From JAXMAF01 sp046350555 (GTDB lineage Bacteria; Planctomycetota; Phycisphaerae; Phycisphaerales; SM1A02), in assembly GCA_046350555.1 (NCBI GenBank), contig JAXMAF010000005.1:248001-312000 (forward strand): a DNA stretch of 64,000 nt. The letters are read 5' to 3'. Shown piece by piece: positions 9,872 to 19,970 of this stretch (positions are counted from its first letter, which is position 1; each line of letters begins with the position of its first letter). The notes beneath the pieces were generated by a model. That model was given only the letters and a program-made list of their open reading frames with translations, was not told the origin of the DNA and did not search any database. The position numbers and the translations under genes are program-made.

Positions 9872-11260
9872 CTACTTGCCCGCGGCGTCCTCGGCCGGTG
9901 GCGGCGGCGGGGTCTTGCCCGCCTCCTTCAGCAGCGAGTCGATCTTGTCCGTCTTCTCCTTGAGCGGCATCGCCGGGTGAAGGTCGTTCCAGCGGAGCTT
10001 GCCGGCCGTGTCGATGATCGCAAGGTGGGGAATGCCGTTCACGTCGTAGTCGGGGTTGAAGACCTCCTGCTCGGTGAACGCGACCGGCCAGGTCATGTCC
10101 ATCTCCTTCATGTAGTCGATCATCGTGTTCATCTCGCCGGCCGCGTCGCCCTTGAAGTCCTGCTTGGGCTTGCCCTTCCAGTAGATCGCCTCCTGCGGGC
10201 TGGTGACGCCGATGATGACGACGTCGTCGGCCGAGTAGTGCTTGCGCAGCTCGCGCACGTTGGGGAAGCTCGCCACGCACGGACCGCACCACGTCGCCCA
10301 GAAGTCGAGCACCACGACCTTGCCCTTGAGGTCCTCGAGCGACTTCCATGTCGGCGTGCCGTTGGTGTCGAGGATCTTGCGGAAGGCGAGCTCCGGCGCC
10401 GCGTTGCCGATCAGCGTGCCTTTCATCGCGGGGCTGTCGAGGCGCCGCGCGAGCTTGTCGAGCTGCTTGACGTCCTCGTCCTTGCCCGCGGCGGCGGCCT
10501 TGTCGCGGGCCTTCTTGACGGTCTCGAGCAGCTTCATGCGCGTCGCGTCGAAGGTCGTGGCGCTCACCGAGTCGCCGAGATCGCGCACGCCCTTCATGTA
10601 CGCGGCGACGTACTTCATGTCGGCGGGGCTCGAGTCGGGCGTGAAGCGATCCGACCAGCCGATCACGCGATCGACATAGGTGCCGCGGCTGGCGCTGTCG
10701 ATGGCGCTCAACATGCCCATCGACTGGAGCCGCGCCCGCCATCCGCGCGCGTCGAGCGCCGCCTCGAAGCCGGGATGGTCCCATGCGGCCTGGGCAAGCT
10801 TGCTCCATTGCTCGGGCGCGGTGGATCGCGAGGTCTGGGCGAGGAAGATCGCGGCCTGGGCGCCGTCGACGTTGGTCGCCTTGGCGAGCTCGGCGAGACG
10901 GTCCTTGGCCTTCGTCGAGGCGTCGGGAACGGCGCTGATGAGCATCCAACCCGACTCGAGGTCGCCCATCGAGAGCTTCGAGACGTCGACGTCGGCCAGG
11001 AGTCCCTTCGCGAACGCCTCGAACTCGGCGCGGTCGAAGGGCTTGCCGCTCTCGTTGAGCTTCCTCGAATACTCGTCAAGCTTCTTGAGCCGCTCGCCCC
11101 ATCCGCTCTCCTTCGGCGGGTCGGCCGGTCGCGCCGCGGCGGGCGCCGCCGGCTTGACATCGTCGGCAAGCGCGGCGGGCGTGGAGAAGACGGCGGCGAG
11201 GAGCAACGTCGGAGCGGCCAGCGCGCCCGCGCGGCCACGGAGTTTGCGGCTGTTGAGCAT
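9872..11260 (-). CDS. Exported TlpA/ResA-like thioredoxin-fold protein
   Basis: 462 residues starting at the ATG whose complement is 11258-11260. A signal peptide (residues 1-32, GALAAPTLLLAAVFSTPAALA) directs export. Residues about 35-290 are an Ala/Lys-rich helical region without a recognised domain. The C-terminal 150 residues form a thioredoxin-like domain of the AhpC/TlpA type, with FWATWCGPC carrying the redox pair Cys325 and Cys328 and the cis-Pro region GIPHLAIID. Such proteins reduce or isomerise disulfides in the periplasm, for example for cytochrome c maturation; the substrate here is unknown. It ends in a Pro/Ala-rich tail. The gene lies in opposite orientation to both neighbours, with no operon partner. 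Confidence 0.88.
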   Translation of the reverse strand: MLNSRKLRGRAGALAAPTLLLAAVFSTPAALADDVKPAAPAAARPADPPKESGWGERLKKLDEYSRKLNESGKPFDRAEFEAFAKGLLADVDVSKLSMGDLESGWMLISAVPDASTKAKDRLAELAKATNVDGAQAAIFLAQTSRSTAPEQWSKLAQAAWDHPGFEAALDARGWRARLQSMGMLSAIDSASRGTYVDRVIGWSDRFTPDSSPADMKYVAAYMKGVRDLGDSVSATTFDATRMKLLETVKKARDKAAAAGKDEDVKQLDKLARRLDSPAMKGTLIGNAAPELAFRKILDTNGTPTWKSLEDLKGKVVVLDFWATWCGPCVASFPNVRELRKHYSADDVVIIGVTSPQEAIYWKGKPKQDFKGDAAGEMNTMIDYMKEMDMTWPVAFTEQEVFNPDYDVNGIPHLAIIDTAGKLRWNDLHPAMPLKEKTDKIDSLLKEAGKTPPPPPAEDAAGK

Positions 11261-11344
11261 GGGGCGAGTATAGGGAATCGCGGCGGCGATGCATCGGGCG
11301 GCCGCCGGTTGCGGGGTGGCGCCGCGGGCGGCGACAATGGTCCG

Positions 11345-12409
11345 ATGCACACACCGACGAATGCGCCGATGGAGACTTCGAAGGGCACGCCGTCGGTCGA
11401 TCGCCGGACGTTCATCGCCGCCGGCGCGTCGATCGTCGCCGGAATTGGGGGGTTCGTCCCGAGCGCCGCGGCAACCGCGGAGCCGCGTCGCGTGGACGAG
11501 CCGCCGTCCGCGCCCGCGCCGCCGCGCCCGCGCCGCCGCGCGCTCCGCGTGGGCCACCTCACCGACATCCACGTGCAGCCGGAGCGCGCCGCCGCCGAAG
11601 GCATGGCCGCCGCGCTCCGGCATGCGCAGTCGCTCGCCGATCCGGTGCAGTTCATCGTGACCGGCGGCGACATGGTGATGGATGCGTTCGATGCGGAGGA
11701 GGCGCGCGTCAAGACGCAATGGGATCTCTTCGCGAGCGTCCTGCGCGGCGAGTGCTCGGTGCCCGTGGCGCACTGCCTGGGAAACCACGACATCTGGGGC
11801 GGGAACCGCGCCAAGAGCCACACCACCGGCCGCGAGCCGCGATGGGGGAAGGCATGGGCCCGCGAGGTGCTCGGGCTTGCGGCCGATCACCAGGCGTTCG
11901 ACCGCGCCGGATGGAGGTTCATCGTGCTCGACTCCGTGCGTCCGGACGTCGTCCACGGCCGCGGCGACCGCGACGGATACACGGCCTACCTCGAGCCCGC
12001 GCAGCGGGCGTGGCTCGAGCAGGAGCTCGCCTCGACACCCGCGACGACACCGATCGTCGTCGTCTCGCACGTGCCGCTGCTCACCGTCACGGTGGCCGCG
12101 AGCGACGCCCGCAGGTCGAAGGACTTCGCGATCACCGTGCCCGGCGACCTCATGCACAGCGACGCGGCGACGGTCGCGGAGCTCTTCGCCCGGCATGCGA
12201 ACGTGAAGCTCTGCCTCAGCGGGCACATCCATCAGGTGGACCGCGTCGAGTACCGCGGGGCCACCTACATCTGCGACGGCGCCGTCAGCGGCGCGTGGTG
12301 GAAGGGGCCGAATGGCGCGTTTCCCGAGGGATACGGCGTCGTCGACCTCTTCGACGACGGCACGTTCGAGTGGGCGTACACGCCGTACGGATGGACGGCG
12401 CGCCCTTAG
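11345..12409 (+). CDS. Tat-exported calcineurin-like metallophosphoesterase
   Basis: 354 residues from ATG 11345 (an internal ATG at 11369 would also keep the signal). VDRRTFIAAGASIVAG is a twin-arginine signal followed by a Pro/Arg-rich linker. The metal-binding motifs of the calcineurin-like fold occur in order: HLTDIHVQ (D-x-H), TGGDMVMD (GD), CLGNHDIW (GNHD), VVSHVPLL (H) and LSGHIHQVD (GHxH). The enzyme would hydrolyse phosphomonoesters or diesters outside the cytoplasm with a dinuclear metal centre; the substrate is unknown. It is transcribed divergently from the thioredoxin gene across an 84-bp gap that must hold both promoters, and converges with the lipoprotein gene. Confidence 0.9.
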   Translation: MHTPTNAPMETSKGTPSVDRRTFIAAGASIVAGIGGFVPSAAATAEPRRVDEPPSAPAPPRPRRRALRVGHLTDIHVQPERAAAEGMAAALRHAQSLADPVQFIVTGGDMVMDAFDAEEARVKTQWDLFASVLRGECSVPVAHCLGNHDIWGGNRAKSHTTGREPRWGKAWAREVLGLAADHQAFDRAGWRFIVLDSVRPDVVHGRGDRDGYTAYLEPAQRAWLEQELASTPATTPIVVVSHVPLLTVTVAASDARRSKDFAITVPGDLMHSDAATVAELFARHANVKLCLSGHIHQVDRVEYRGATYICDGAVSGAWWKGPNGAFPEGYGVVDLFDDGTFEWAYTPYGWTARP

Positions 12410-12425
12410 GTTCTGAGACAGAACC
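12409..12425. terminator. Bidirectional hairpin between convergent genes
   Basis: GGTTCTG-AGA-CAGAACC forms a perfect 7-bp stem with a 3-nt loop. It begins on the last base of the phosphoesterase stop codon and lies 20 bp from the stop of the opposing lipoprotein gene. Its position between two converging genes suits a shared terminator, although no T-run follows on either strand. Confidence 0.5.
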
Positions 12426-12445
12426 CCAGGGCCCACACCGCGCCG

Positions 12446-12847
12446 CTACACCTCCTGCCAGTACTTCGTCACGACGCCGTTGGTCACCTCGAAGAACGCG
12501 CGGCTCGTCGTCTGCCTGCTCGTCGTTCCGCCGAAGATGAGGAAGACCGAGCCGGACGATCGTTCGGTCCGCGAGTAGTCGTATCGGAGGATCTCGACGC
12601 CCGGCCGGTCCGCGACCGCCGTGCGCGACGTCGGCGCGCCGAGCGTCGCCACGAGCCACGACTCGGTCGTCTGGCCGACCTGGATCGTGTCGAAGGTCGC
12701 GCCCGAGACGCGCACGCCGCTCTCGCTGGTGTTGTTCGCCGACGAGACGAGGCAGCCGCCGAGCGCTCCCGCGGCGGTGGCGACGGCCAGGACGGCGACG
12801 ACGAGGACGGCGCGGCGGAGCGCGCGATGCGCGGGCATGGTCAACAT
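12446..12847 (-). CDS. Small lipoprotein with BamE/SmpA-like domain (putative)
   Basis: 133 residues from the ATG complemented at 12845-12847; a second ATG three codons in (12836-12838) is equally possible. The N-terminus has Arg residues, a hydrophobic stretch (AVLVVAVLAVATAAGALGGC) and a lipobox LGGC with the acylation Cys near residue 31. The mature part contains FDTIQVGQTTESWLVATLGAPTS and then ILRYDYS and FFEVTNGVVTKYW, the pattern of the SmpA/OmlA (BamE) fold (F-x2-I-x2-G-x-T-x3-V-x2-LG-x-P). BamE belongs to the outer-membrane assembly complex, but many lipoproteins share this fold, so a Bam role is not claimed. Converges with the phosphoesterase gene. Confidence 0.65.
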   Translation of the reverse strand: MLTMPAHRALRRAVLVVAVLAVATAAGALGGCLVSSANNTSESGVRVSGATFDTIQVGQTTESWLVATLGAPTSRTAVADRPGVEILRYDYSRTERSSGSVFLIFGGTTSRQTTSRAFFEVTNGVVTKYWQEV

Positions 12848-12998
12848 GCCGGGATGGTACGGATCGCACGGATCGCTCGCACGGCTGGCGCTGCGAGAGC
12901 CGCCGGCTCGCGGCGAACGCGCAGCCTCGCGTCGACGGCGCCGCACCGGGGCTCCGTCCCGCGACGCCGAGGCGCCGCATCGGGGCGGCGCGGACCCG

Positions 12999-13799
<801 letters not shown>

Positions 13800-13840
13800 G
13801 GTAGCCCATCCGCCGGGCTGGTGGCGCTCGCCGCCGGCTC

Positions 13841-13949
13841 ACATGGATTCCGGTCGACCTCCATGCGTTCGACCCCTTGCCCGCAGCGGCGTCTCGCGGC
13901 GGAATTGGGTCATGGGTGGGGCGCGGGGACCAACTGGCACGCGCATCAT
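13841..13949. repeat. Dispersed repeat, copy R1 (about 110 bp)
   Basis: Begins with a CATGGATTCCGGTCGACC-like end, contains CATGCGTTCGACCCC and a CGGCGTCTCGCGGCGG stretch, and ends in GGCACGCGCATCAT. It aligns over its whole length with copy R3 at 49704-49814. It occupies most of the intergenic space between the two divergent TerC genes, so it overlaps their promoter region. Confidence 0.75.
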
Positions 13950-13984
13950 GGCGCGTCGCCGCCTTCTCCTATCCTGCGTCGCTC

Positions 13985-14995
13985 ATGACCCTCGCCGTCT
14001 ACGCCGGCTTCGTCGCCGTCGTGCTGCTGCTCGTTCTCGTCGACCTTGGCGTCCTCACGCGCGGGCCGCACGTCATCTCGGCGCGCGAGGCGGCGTTGCG
14101 CACGCTGGGGTGGATGGGCCTGGCTCTTGGCTTCAACGTCTTCGTCTACTTCCTCTACGAGCGCGGCTGGTTCGGATGGCACGACCGCGTGGTCGACGCG
14201 TCGTCGAGCCCGGCGCTGAAGCATGCCGTCGGCGGCGCGGAGGCGGCCGGGCAGTTCCTCGCCGGCTACCTGCTCGAGCAGTCGCTCTCCGTGGACAACA
14301 TGATGGTGATCGCCATCATCTTCGGGTTCTTCCGGATCCCGATGGCGAACCAGCACCGCGTCCTCCTCTGGGGCATCGTCGGCGCGCTCGTCCTGCGAGG
14401 CGTCATGATCGGGGCCGGCGCGGCGCTGATCGTGCGCTTCTCGTGGCTGATCTACGTCTTCGGCGCCCTGCTCCTGGTGACCGCGGTCAAGCTGCTGATC
14501 ACGCAGGAGGAGGACGTTCATCCGGAGCGCAACCTCGCGTTTCGGATCGCGCGCCGGCTCTATCCGGTGAGCAGCGTCCCCGACGGCGATCGCTTCTTCA
14601 CGCGCCTGGCCGACGGAACGCGGGCGATGACGCCGATGTTCCTCGCGCTGCTGCTGGTGGAGACGAGCGACGTGATCTTCGCGGTCGACTCGATCCCGGC
14701 GGTCTTCGGCATCACCACCGACCCCTTCATCGTCTTCACGAGCAACGTCTTCGCGATCCTCGGCCTGCGCTCGCTCTACTTCGCGCTGGCGGGCTTCCTG
14801 CACCGGTTCCACTACCTCAAGCCCAGCCTCGTCTTCGTGCTTGCCTTCGTCGGCGTGAAGATGCTCATCAGCGGGAAGTTCCACATCCCGACGTGGGCGT
14901 CGCTCGCGATCATCGCGGGGATCCTCGTGGTCGGCGTCGTCGCCTCGATCGTGCGCCCCGAACGACGGGGCGGCGGCGAGTCGCCGTCGATCTGA
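13985..14995 (+). CDS. TerC/Alx family membrane protein
   Basis: 336 residues starting at ATG 13985; the frame is open further upstream, but that part runs through the R1 repeat and is unlikely to be coding. Nine or so transmembrane segments. The Alx/TerC motifs EQSLSVDNMMVIAIIF and VETSDVIFAVDSIPAV contain the paired acidic residues expected for ion transport, and GLRSLYFALAGFLHRFHYLK is the typical Alx segment. Alx-type TerC proteins export manganese and respond to alkaline pH in E. coli. Copies of the same dispersed repeat lie on both sides (R1 upstream, R2 starting directly after the TGA). A manganese riboswitch was looked for by eye in the leader and not seen. Confidence 0.9.
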   Translation: MTLAVYAGFVAVVLLLVLVDLGVLTRGPHVISAREAALRTLGWMGLALGFNVFVYFLYERGWFGWHDRVVDASSSPALKHAVGGAEAAGQFLAGYLLEQSLSVDNMMVIAIIFGFFRIPMANQHRVLLWGIVGALVLRGVMIGAGAALIVRFSWLIYVFGALLLVTAVKLLITQEEDVHPERNLAFRIARRLYPVSSVPDGDRFFTRLADGTRAMTPMFLALLLVETSDVIFAVDSIPAVFGITTDPFIVFTSNVFAILGLRSLYFALAGFLHRFHYLKPSLVFVLAFVGVKMLISGKFHIPTWASLAIIAGILVVGVVASIVRPERRGGGESPSI

Positions 14996-15050
14996 GACGG
15001 ATTCCAGTCGACCTCCATGCGTTCGACCCCGATCGCCCACAGCGACATCG
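14995..15050. repeat. Dispersed repeat, copy R2 (partial)
   Basis: GACGGATTCCAGTCGACC starts directly after the alx TGA (14993-14995), followed by CATGCGTTCGACCCC and CGCCCACAGCG. It matches the left half of R1 and R3 in the same orientation as R1; the right half is missing. Confidence 0.7.
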
Positions 15051-15115
15051 TCTCGGCCGCTCCGTCGCCCGTCTCGTCCCGAACTCCGCCGCCCGTGCGG
15101 CGTCAGAATCAATCC

Positions 15116-18100
15116 ATGACGCGCCTTCCCATCGTCGCCGCAGGATCGCTGCTCGCCCTCTTCGCCGCGCTGGCCTCGTCGGCGCGCGATGTCGTCGCAA
15201 CGCCGATGGATCCCTCGGGCACGCCGTGGTGGGGCGCGGCCGCGCCTCGCCACGCGGCGCAGCGCGACGAGGCTCGCAAGGACGCGGCGCAGCGAGCCGG
15301 CGCCACGACGAGCGCGGGCGACCTGCGCCGAAGCGGCCCCGAGGACAAGCCCGTCGACGAGACGCCCGCCAAGTCCGAGAAGCCGACGCTCGAGCGGCTC
15401 TTTCCCGAGAAGGGGCTCTTCGGCCCGGCCGCATCGAACCCCGCGTTCTCGTTCGACGGGCGCTACGGCGCCTTCCTGTGGAAGCCGTATCCCGAGCGCC
15501 GCCACGGCGCCGACCTCTACATCCACGACTTCGACACGGGCGAGACGACGCGCGTCACGAAGGTCTCGGTGATGTCGCGGTTCTCCGACGACGCGCGCAA
15601 GGTGCGCGACGATCGCGTGAAGAAGGCGAAGGAGCGGGAGCGCAAGCGGAAGGAGGCGGCCGCCGCGAAGCCGGCCGACGCGACCCCGCCGGGAAGCGCA
15701 GCGAAGGCCGACGACGCGGCCCGGCGCGATGGCGCAACGAAGTCGGACGCGGGCAGGACCGAGACAGGCAAGTCCGACGCGGGCAAGTCCGATGCTGGCA
15801 AGTCCGACGCCGCGAAGGGCGTCTCCGCGGCCGCCGACGCCCTCGCCGGCACGTGGGAGGGCTCGCTCGCCGCGGAGGATGGCTCGACGGCGCCGGAGGG
15901 GATCGCGTTCACCCTCGCGTTGCAGCGGGCCGAGGGGGGCGCGATCTCGGGCATCTTCAAGTCGTCGCTCATCTCGGCCGCGGCTCGCCGAGGTGCGCCC
16001 TCGACGAGGAGTCGAGGGTGCTCGCGTTCCGCCTGCGGCGCGACGAGGGCGGCGAACCCGCGTCGTGCGAGACCAAGCTCGTGGACGGCGCGCTCGCCGG
16101 AACGCTGGTGCTCGGCGACGGTCGGAAGTTCGTCCTCAAGGCCGCGCGCACCGCCGCGCCGGCGGTCGCGTCCGGCGCGAACGGCGATGCGTCGGTCGGC
16201 GCCGGCGGCGCGGCGGCGTCCGGCGCGGCGCCGCCACCAAAGGGCGGGGCGGTGCGCTCGTGGGCGGACGAGGTCGACGAGAAGGATGCCGACGACGAGA
16301 AGGCGCCGCGCTACGGCGGCGTGCAGTCGTTCACGTGGTCGCCGACGAAGGACGAGCTCATCTTCACCGCGGCCGGGGACGCCTACCGATGGGTCGTCGC
16401 CGACGGCTCGATCACGCGGCTCACCCGCAGCCGCGACGACGAGCTCGACATCCAGTGGCTGCCCGACGGCGCGGGCTACACGTACATGCTCATGCGCGGC
16501 GGCGATCCGCCGCGCCGCGACCTCTTCCGCGTGCGATTCGGCAGCGACCTCATCGAGCAGATCAACCCGCCCCTCTCCGGCGGCGAGCGCATGACCGGCT
16601 ACGAGGTGAGCCCCGACGGCCGGCGCATCGTCTTCACCGCGACCAAGGGCGACGCGCCGCGCGGGCGCGAGGTGAACATCGTCAACTACCGCGACCGCTT
16701 CGCCGAGGTCAGCAAGGTGCCGCGGCAGGTCTCCGACGATCCGGTCGGCGAGGTCGAGGAGATGGTCTACCTCTGCGATCTCGACGGCCTCTTCGAGGAA
16801 CGGGCCCAGCTCAGGAAGGTCTTCAGCCGCAAGCGCACCGGACCGCGCGACGTGCTGCGCGTGCCCGAGTGGTCGCCCGATTCGTCGCGCGTCGCCTTCG
16901 CCGTCTTCGAGCAGTCGACGGGGCGGGTCGAGATCCGCGAGGCGGAGTTCGTGGCGAAGGGCGATGCGAAGGGGAGCGACCAGAAGGCCGTCCACCAGAA
17001 GGGCGGCGACCAGAAGGGCGTCGACCAGAAGGCCGTCGACCAGAAGGGCGGCGACCAGAAGGGCGGCGACCAGAAGGAGGGCGATCGGAAGGACGCCGGC
17101 CAGCGGGGGAGCGAGGGAACGGAGGGCGATCGGAAGGGGAGCGAACGGAAGGAGGGTGAGCGCAAGGGCGGCGATCAGCACGGCGCCGAGGCGAAGAAGC
17201 CCGTCGATCCAGCGGAGCCGCCGCCCGATCCCGAGCCCGCGTTCGAGATCCGCGATGCCCGCGTCGTCTACCGGTTCCTCCACAACGGCGGGCCGACCAC
17301 GCCGAGTCTCATCGATCCGATCTACCTCGCGGACAGCCGGCGCACGGTCTTCATCACGGAATTGAGCGGATTCCGCCAGCTCCACGTCCTCGATCCGACC
17401 TACGAGCAGCTCGAGCAGCTCACCCGCGGACGCTTCGAGATCTATCCGCTGAGGGTCGCCAAGGACCACAAGCGGCTCTTCGCGCTCACCACGCGCGACG
17501 ATCCGACCCAGCAGCGCGTCGAGGCGATCGACCTCGAGACGGGCGCGATTGCGCGCCTCTCTCCGCGGGAGGGATTCCACGACACCGCGGCGGTGAGCGA
17601 CGACGGCCGCCACGCGCTGGCGAACCACGTCGACTTCGGCTCGCTCAAGGAGATGCAGGCGATCCAGGTCGCCCCGCCGGCGGGTTCGCCGGCGAGTGGC
17701 GCCGCGGCGCCGGTGGAGGCGGGCACCTCGCGACCCATCACCGACTCGCATCCGGACGAGGCGCGCAGGCTCACGACGGCCAAGCCCGAGTACTTCGTCT
17801 ATCCCAACCGTCACGGCCAGGAGATCCACGGCCACATGTTCAAGCCGCCGGGCTGGACGGCGCAGGACAGGCGACCGCTGCTCATCTGGGTCTACGGCGG
17901 TCCGCTCGGCCAGAACAAGATGGCCGTGCGCGGCTCGTTCGCGGCGCCGAGCTACTTCTTCGCCTGGTACATGAGCCAGGTGCACGGCTACGTGACGTGC
18001 ACGATCGACCCTCGCGGCGCCTCGGGCTACGGAGGCCTCTTCGAGAAGAGCAACTTCGAGCAGGTCGGCCGGCCGCAGGTCGAGGATCTCGTCGACGGCG

Positions 18101-18594
18101 CGAAGTGGTTCATCGCGAACCAGGGCGTCGATCCGAAGCGCGTCGGAATCCACGGCTGGAGCTTCGGTGGCTTCCAGACGCAGATGTGCATGTACACGGA
18201 GCCGGACGTCTTCGCCGTGGGCATCGCCGGCGCGGGGCCGACCGAATGGGAGAACTACAACTCGTGGTACTCCACGGGCACCGTCGGTCCGAGCCGCACC
18301 GGCCAGACCGACCTCGCGAAGTTCTCGCTGCTGCCGCTCGCGAAGAACCTGAAGGGCCGCCTGCTGCTCGTGCACGGCATGGAGGACAACAACGTGCTCT
18401 ACCAGGACACCGTGCGCGTCTATCGCGAGCTGCTCAAGGCGGGCAAGGAGGCGCTGGTCGACCTCTTCGTCGACCCGACGGGAAGCCATGGACTCGGCGG
18501 CGACGTGAAGCCGGTCAATCGATTCCGCAAGTACGAGGACTTCCTCGTCGATCACCTGGGCGAGGGAGCGCCGGCCAAGCAGCCGACGCCATGA
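15116..18594 (+). CDS. Exported S9 family prolyl oligopeptidase/DPP-IV-like peptidase (one frameshift)
   Basis: About 1160 residues once a frame change near 15,985-16,000 is bridged. Starts at ATG 15116 with a signal peptide (LPIVAAGSLLALFAALASSA). Then come a Lys/Asp/Ala-rich segment, a small conserved domain (GTWEGSLAAEDG ... LALQRAEGGAISGIFKS, then after the shift FRLRRDEGG), a propeller with WSPTKDELIFTA and VSPDGRRIVFTA blades, a DQKGG-type repeat insert, and the alpha/beta-hydrolase domain. Catalytic residues: nucleophile Ser in GWSFGG (codon 18160), Asp in MEDNNVLYQD (18385) and His in GSHGLGG (18487). Removes dipeptides or cleaves short peptides in the periplasm. The indel lies in a 30-bp stretch and is probably a sequence error. 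Confidence 0.88.
16978..17095. repeat. 15-bp tandem repeat inside the S9 peptidase gene
   Basis: Roughly eight imperfect copies of GACCAGAAGGGCGGC encode the pentapeptide DQKGG/DQKAV. The reading frame stays open because the unit is a multiple of three. It lies in an inter-blade loop and continues into a less regular Lys/Glu/Gly-rich stretch to about 17,190. Confidence 0.8.
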
Positions 18595-18668
18595 CCCGGC
18601 GAAGGCGCCGGGCGCCATGGAGCCGGGTGGCCCCGAGGTCCGCGCGTGCGACGTGTTACGCTGGTCCC

Positions 18669-19943
18669 GTGGCCACGCTCTCGCTCGTCGAGCTTCGCAA
18701 GCGCTTCCGTCGCGGATGGCGCGACGCGCCGGTGGTCGCGCTCGACGGCTTGTCGCTCGAGGTCGGCGAGGGAGAGATCGTCGCGATCGTCGGACCTTCC
18801 GGCTGCGGGAAGACGACGGCGCTGCGGATCGTCGCCGGGCTCGAATCCCCCGATGGCGGCGTGGTCCGCATCGGCGACCGCGACGTCGCGGCCGTTCCCG
18901 CCGAGCGCCGCGACGTGGCGATGGTCTTCCAGTCCGGCGCGCTCTATCCGCACCTCACGGCCGAGGGAAACCTCGACGCCCCGCTGCGATGGCGCGGCGT
19001 CGACGCCGGCGAGCGCCATCGGCGGGTGCGCGAAGTGACCCGGCTGCTCGGATCGCCGATCTCCTCCAGCGTCGCGCGCGTGGGAGCTTTCCGGCGGCGA
19101 GCGCCGCCGCGTGCTGCTCGGTCGCGCGCTCGCCGTGAGCCGGGATGTCTCCTGCTGGACGAGCCGTTCGCCGCCCTCGACGCGCCGCTGCGCCGCCGCT
19201 CCGCGCGGAGCCAGGCAGCGCATCGGCGCGGACGCCCTCGGCGCCTCGACGCTCCACGTCACGCACGACCAGGAGGAGCGCTCGCCGTGGGCGATCGTGT
19301 CGCGGTGCTGCGATCAGCGCCTCGAGCAGTGCGGGTCGCCGGGCAGACGTCTACGAGCGGCCGCGGACGCGTTTCCTCTGCTCGGCGAGTTCATCGGCCC
19401 GCGCGGGATAAACATACCAGCGCAGCGCTCGGTGCCGGCGTCCTCGCTCCGCCCGTCGCCGCGGGCCGGGCGCCGAGGGCCTGCGTCCGCCGCGCCGAGC
19501 CGCGTCCGCGGACGACGCCGCCTTCGTCATTGCGGGCGGCGCCATCGTCGGCCTGCCGCGGGCGGCCGCCGGGGCGCGCGATGGAGGCGTTCGGGGCGAG
19601 CGACTCGTCCGACGGCCTCGCCGAGATGCGCTCTGCCCTCGCGTGCGTGCTCGGCGTCCGCCCCGAGGCGTTCGCGTCGAAGTGGCCCCGGCGAGGCGTG
19701 CATCAGCGCCCCGCCGTCGACGGCGTCGTGGACGCACGTCGAGCCGCGCCGGCGATCGTGTCGACATCGCGATCACCCTCGATCGCGCCGCGAGCGCGCG
19801 AGGCGGGCGATCGTCCACCGTCCGTGCCGAGTCGGCGCTCCAGATGCCCTCGGCGAAGCACCCAGTCCCGGCGACCGCATCCGCGCGGTCGCATCGACGT
19901 TCCACCTCTCGCCGACGACGGGCGGGCGATCATGCACGCCTGA
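18669..19943 (+). pseudogene. MalK/UgpC-type ABC transporter ATPase, frame disrupted
   Basis: Starts at GTG 18669 and reads cleanly to about 19,070: Walker A GPSGCGKTT, Q-loop MVFQSGALYPHLT. From there the frame changes repeatedly, but the motifs continue in shifted frames: signature LSGGERRRVLLGRALAVS at about 19,085-19,140, Walker B LLLDEPFAALDAP at about 19,150-19,190, H-loop LHVTHDQEE at about 19,250-19,280, and TOBE-type VLGVRPEAF near 19,650. An ending DDGRAIMHA just before the TGA at 19,941 fits the MalK C-terminus. The family energises import of maltose, oligosaccharides or glycerol phosphate. All motifs survive, so either the sequence is faulty here or decay is very recent. It lies 27 bp upstream of the debranching enzyme gene. 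Confidence 0.75.
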
Positions 19944-19970
19944 AACCTCGTCCACCGGCCAGATCCATCC

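Noticed and set aside
13800..13984. Manganese (yybP-ykoY) riboswitch upstream of the Alx-type gene
   Set aside because: The space is mostly repeat R1 and the expected conserved loop sequences were not seen. A covariance-model search would decide.
13877..13984. Upstream extension of the Alx-type gene by 36 codons
   Set aside because: The open frame passes through the repeat copy R1; the ATG at 13,985 gives the normal family N-terminus.
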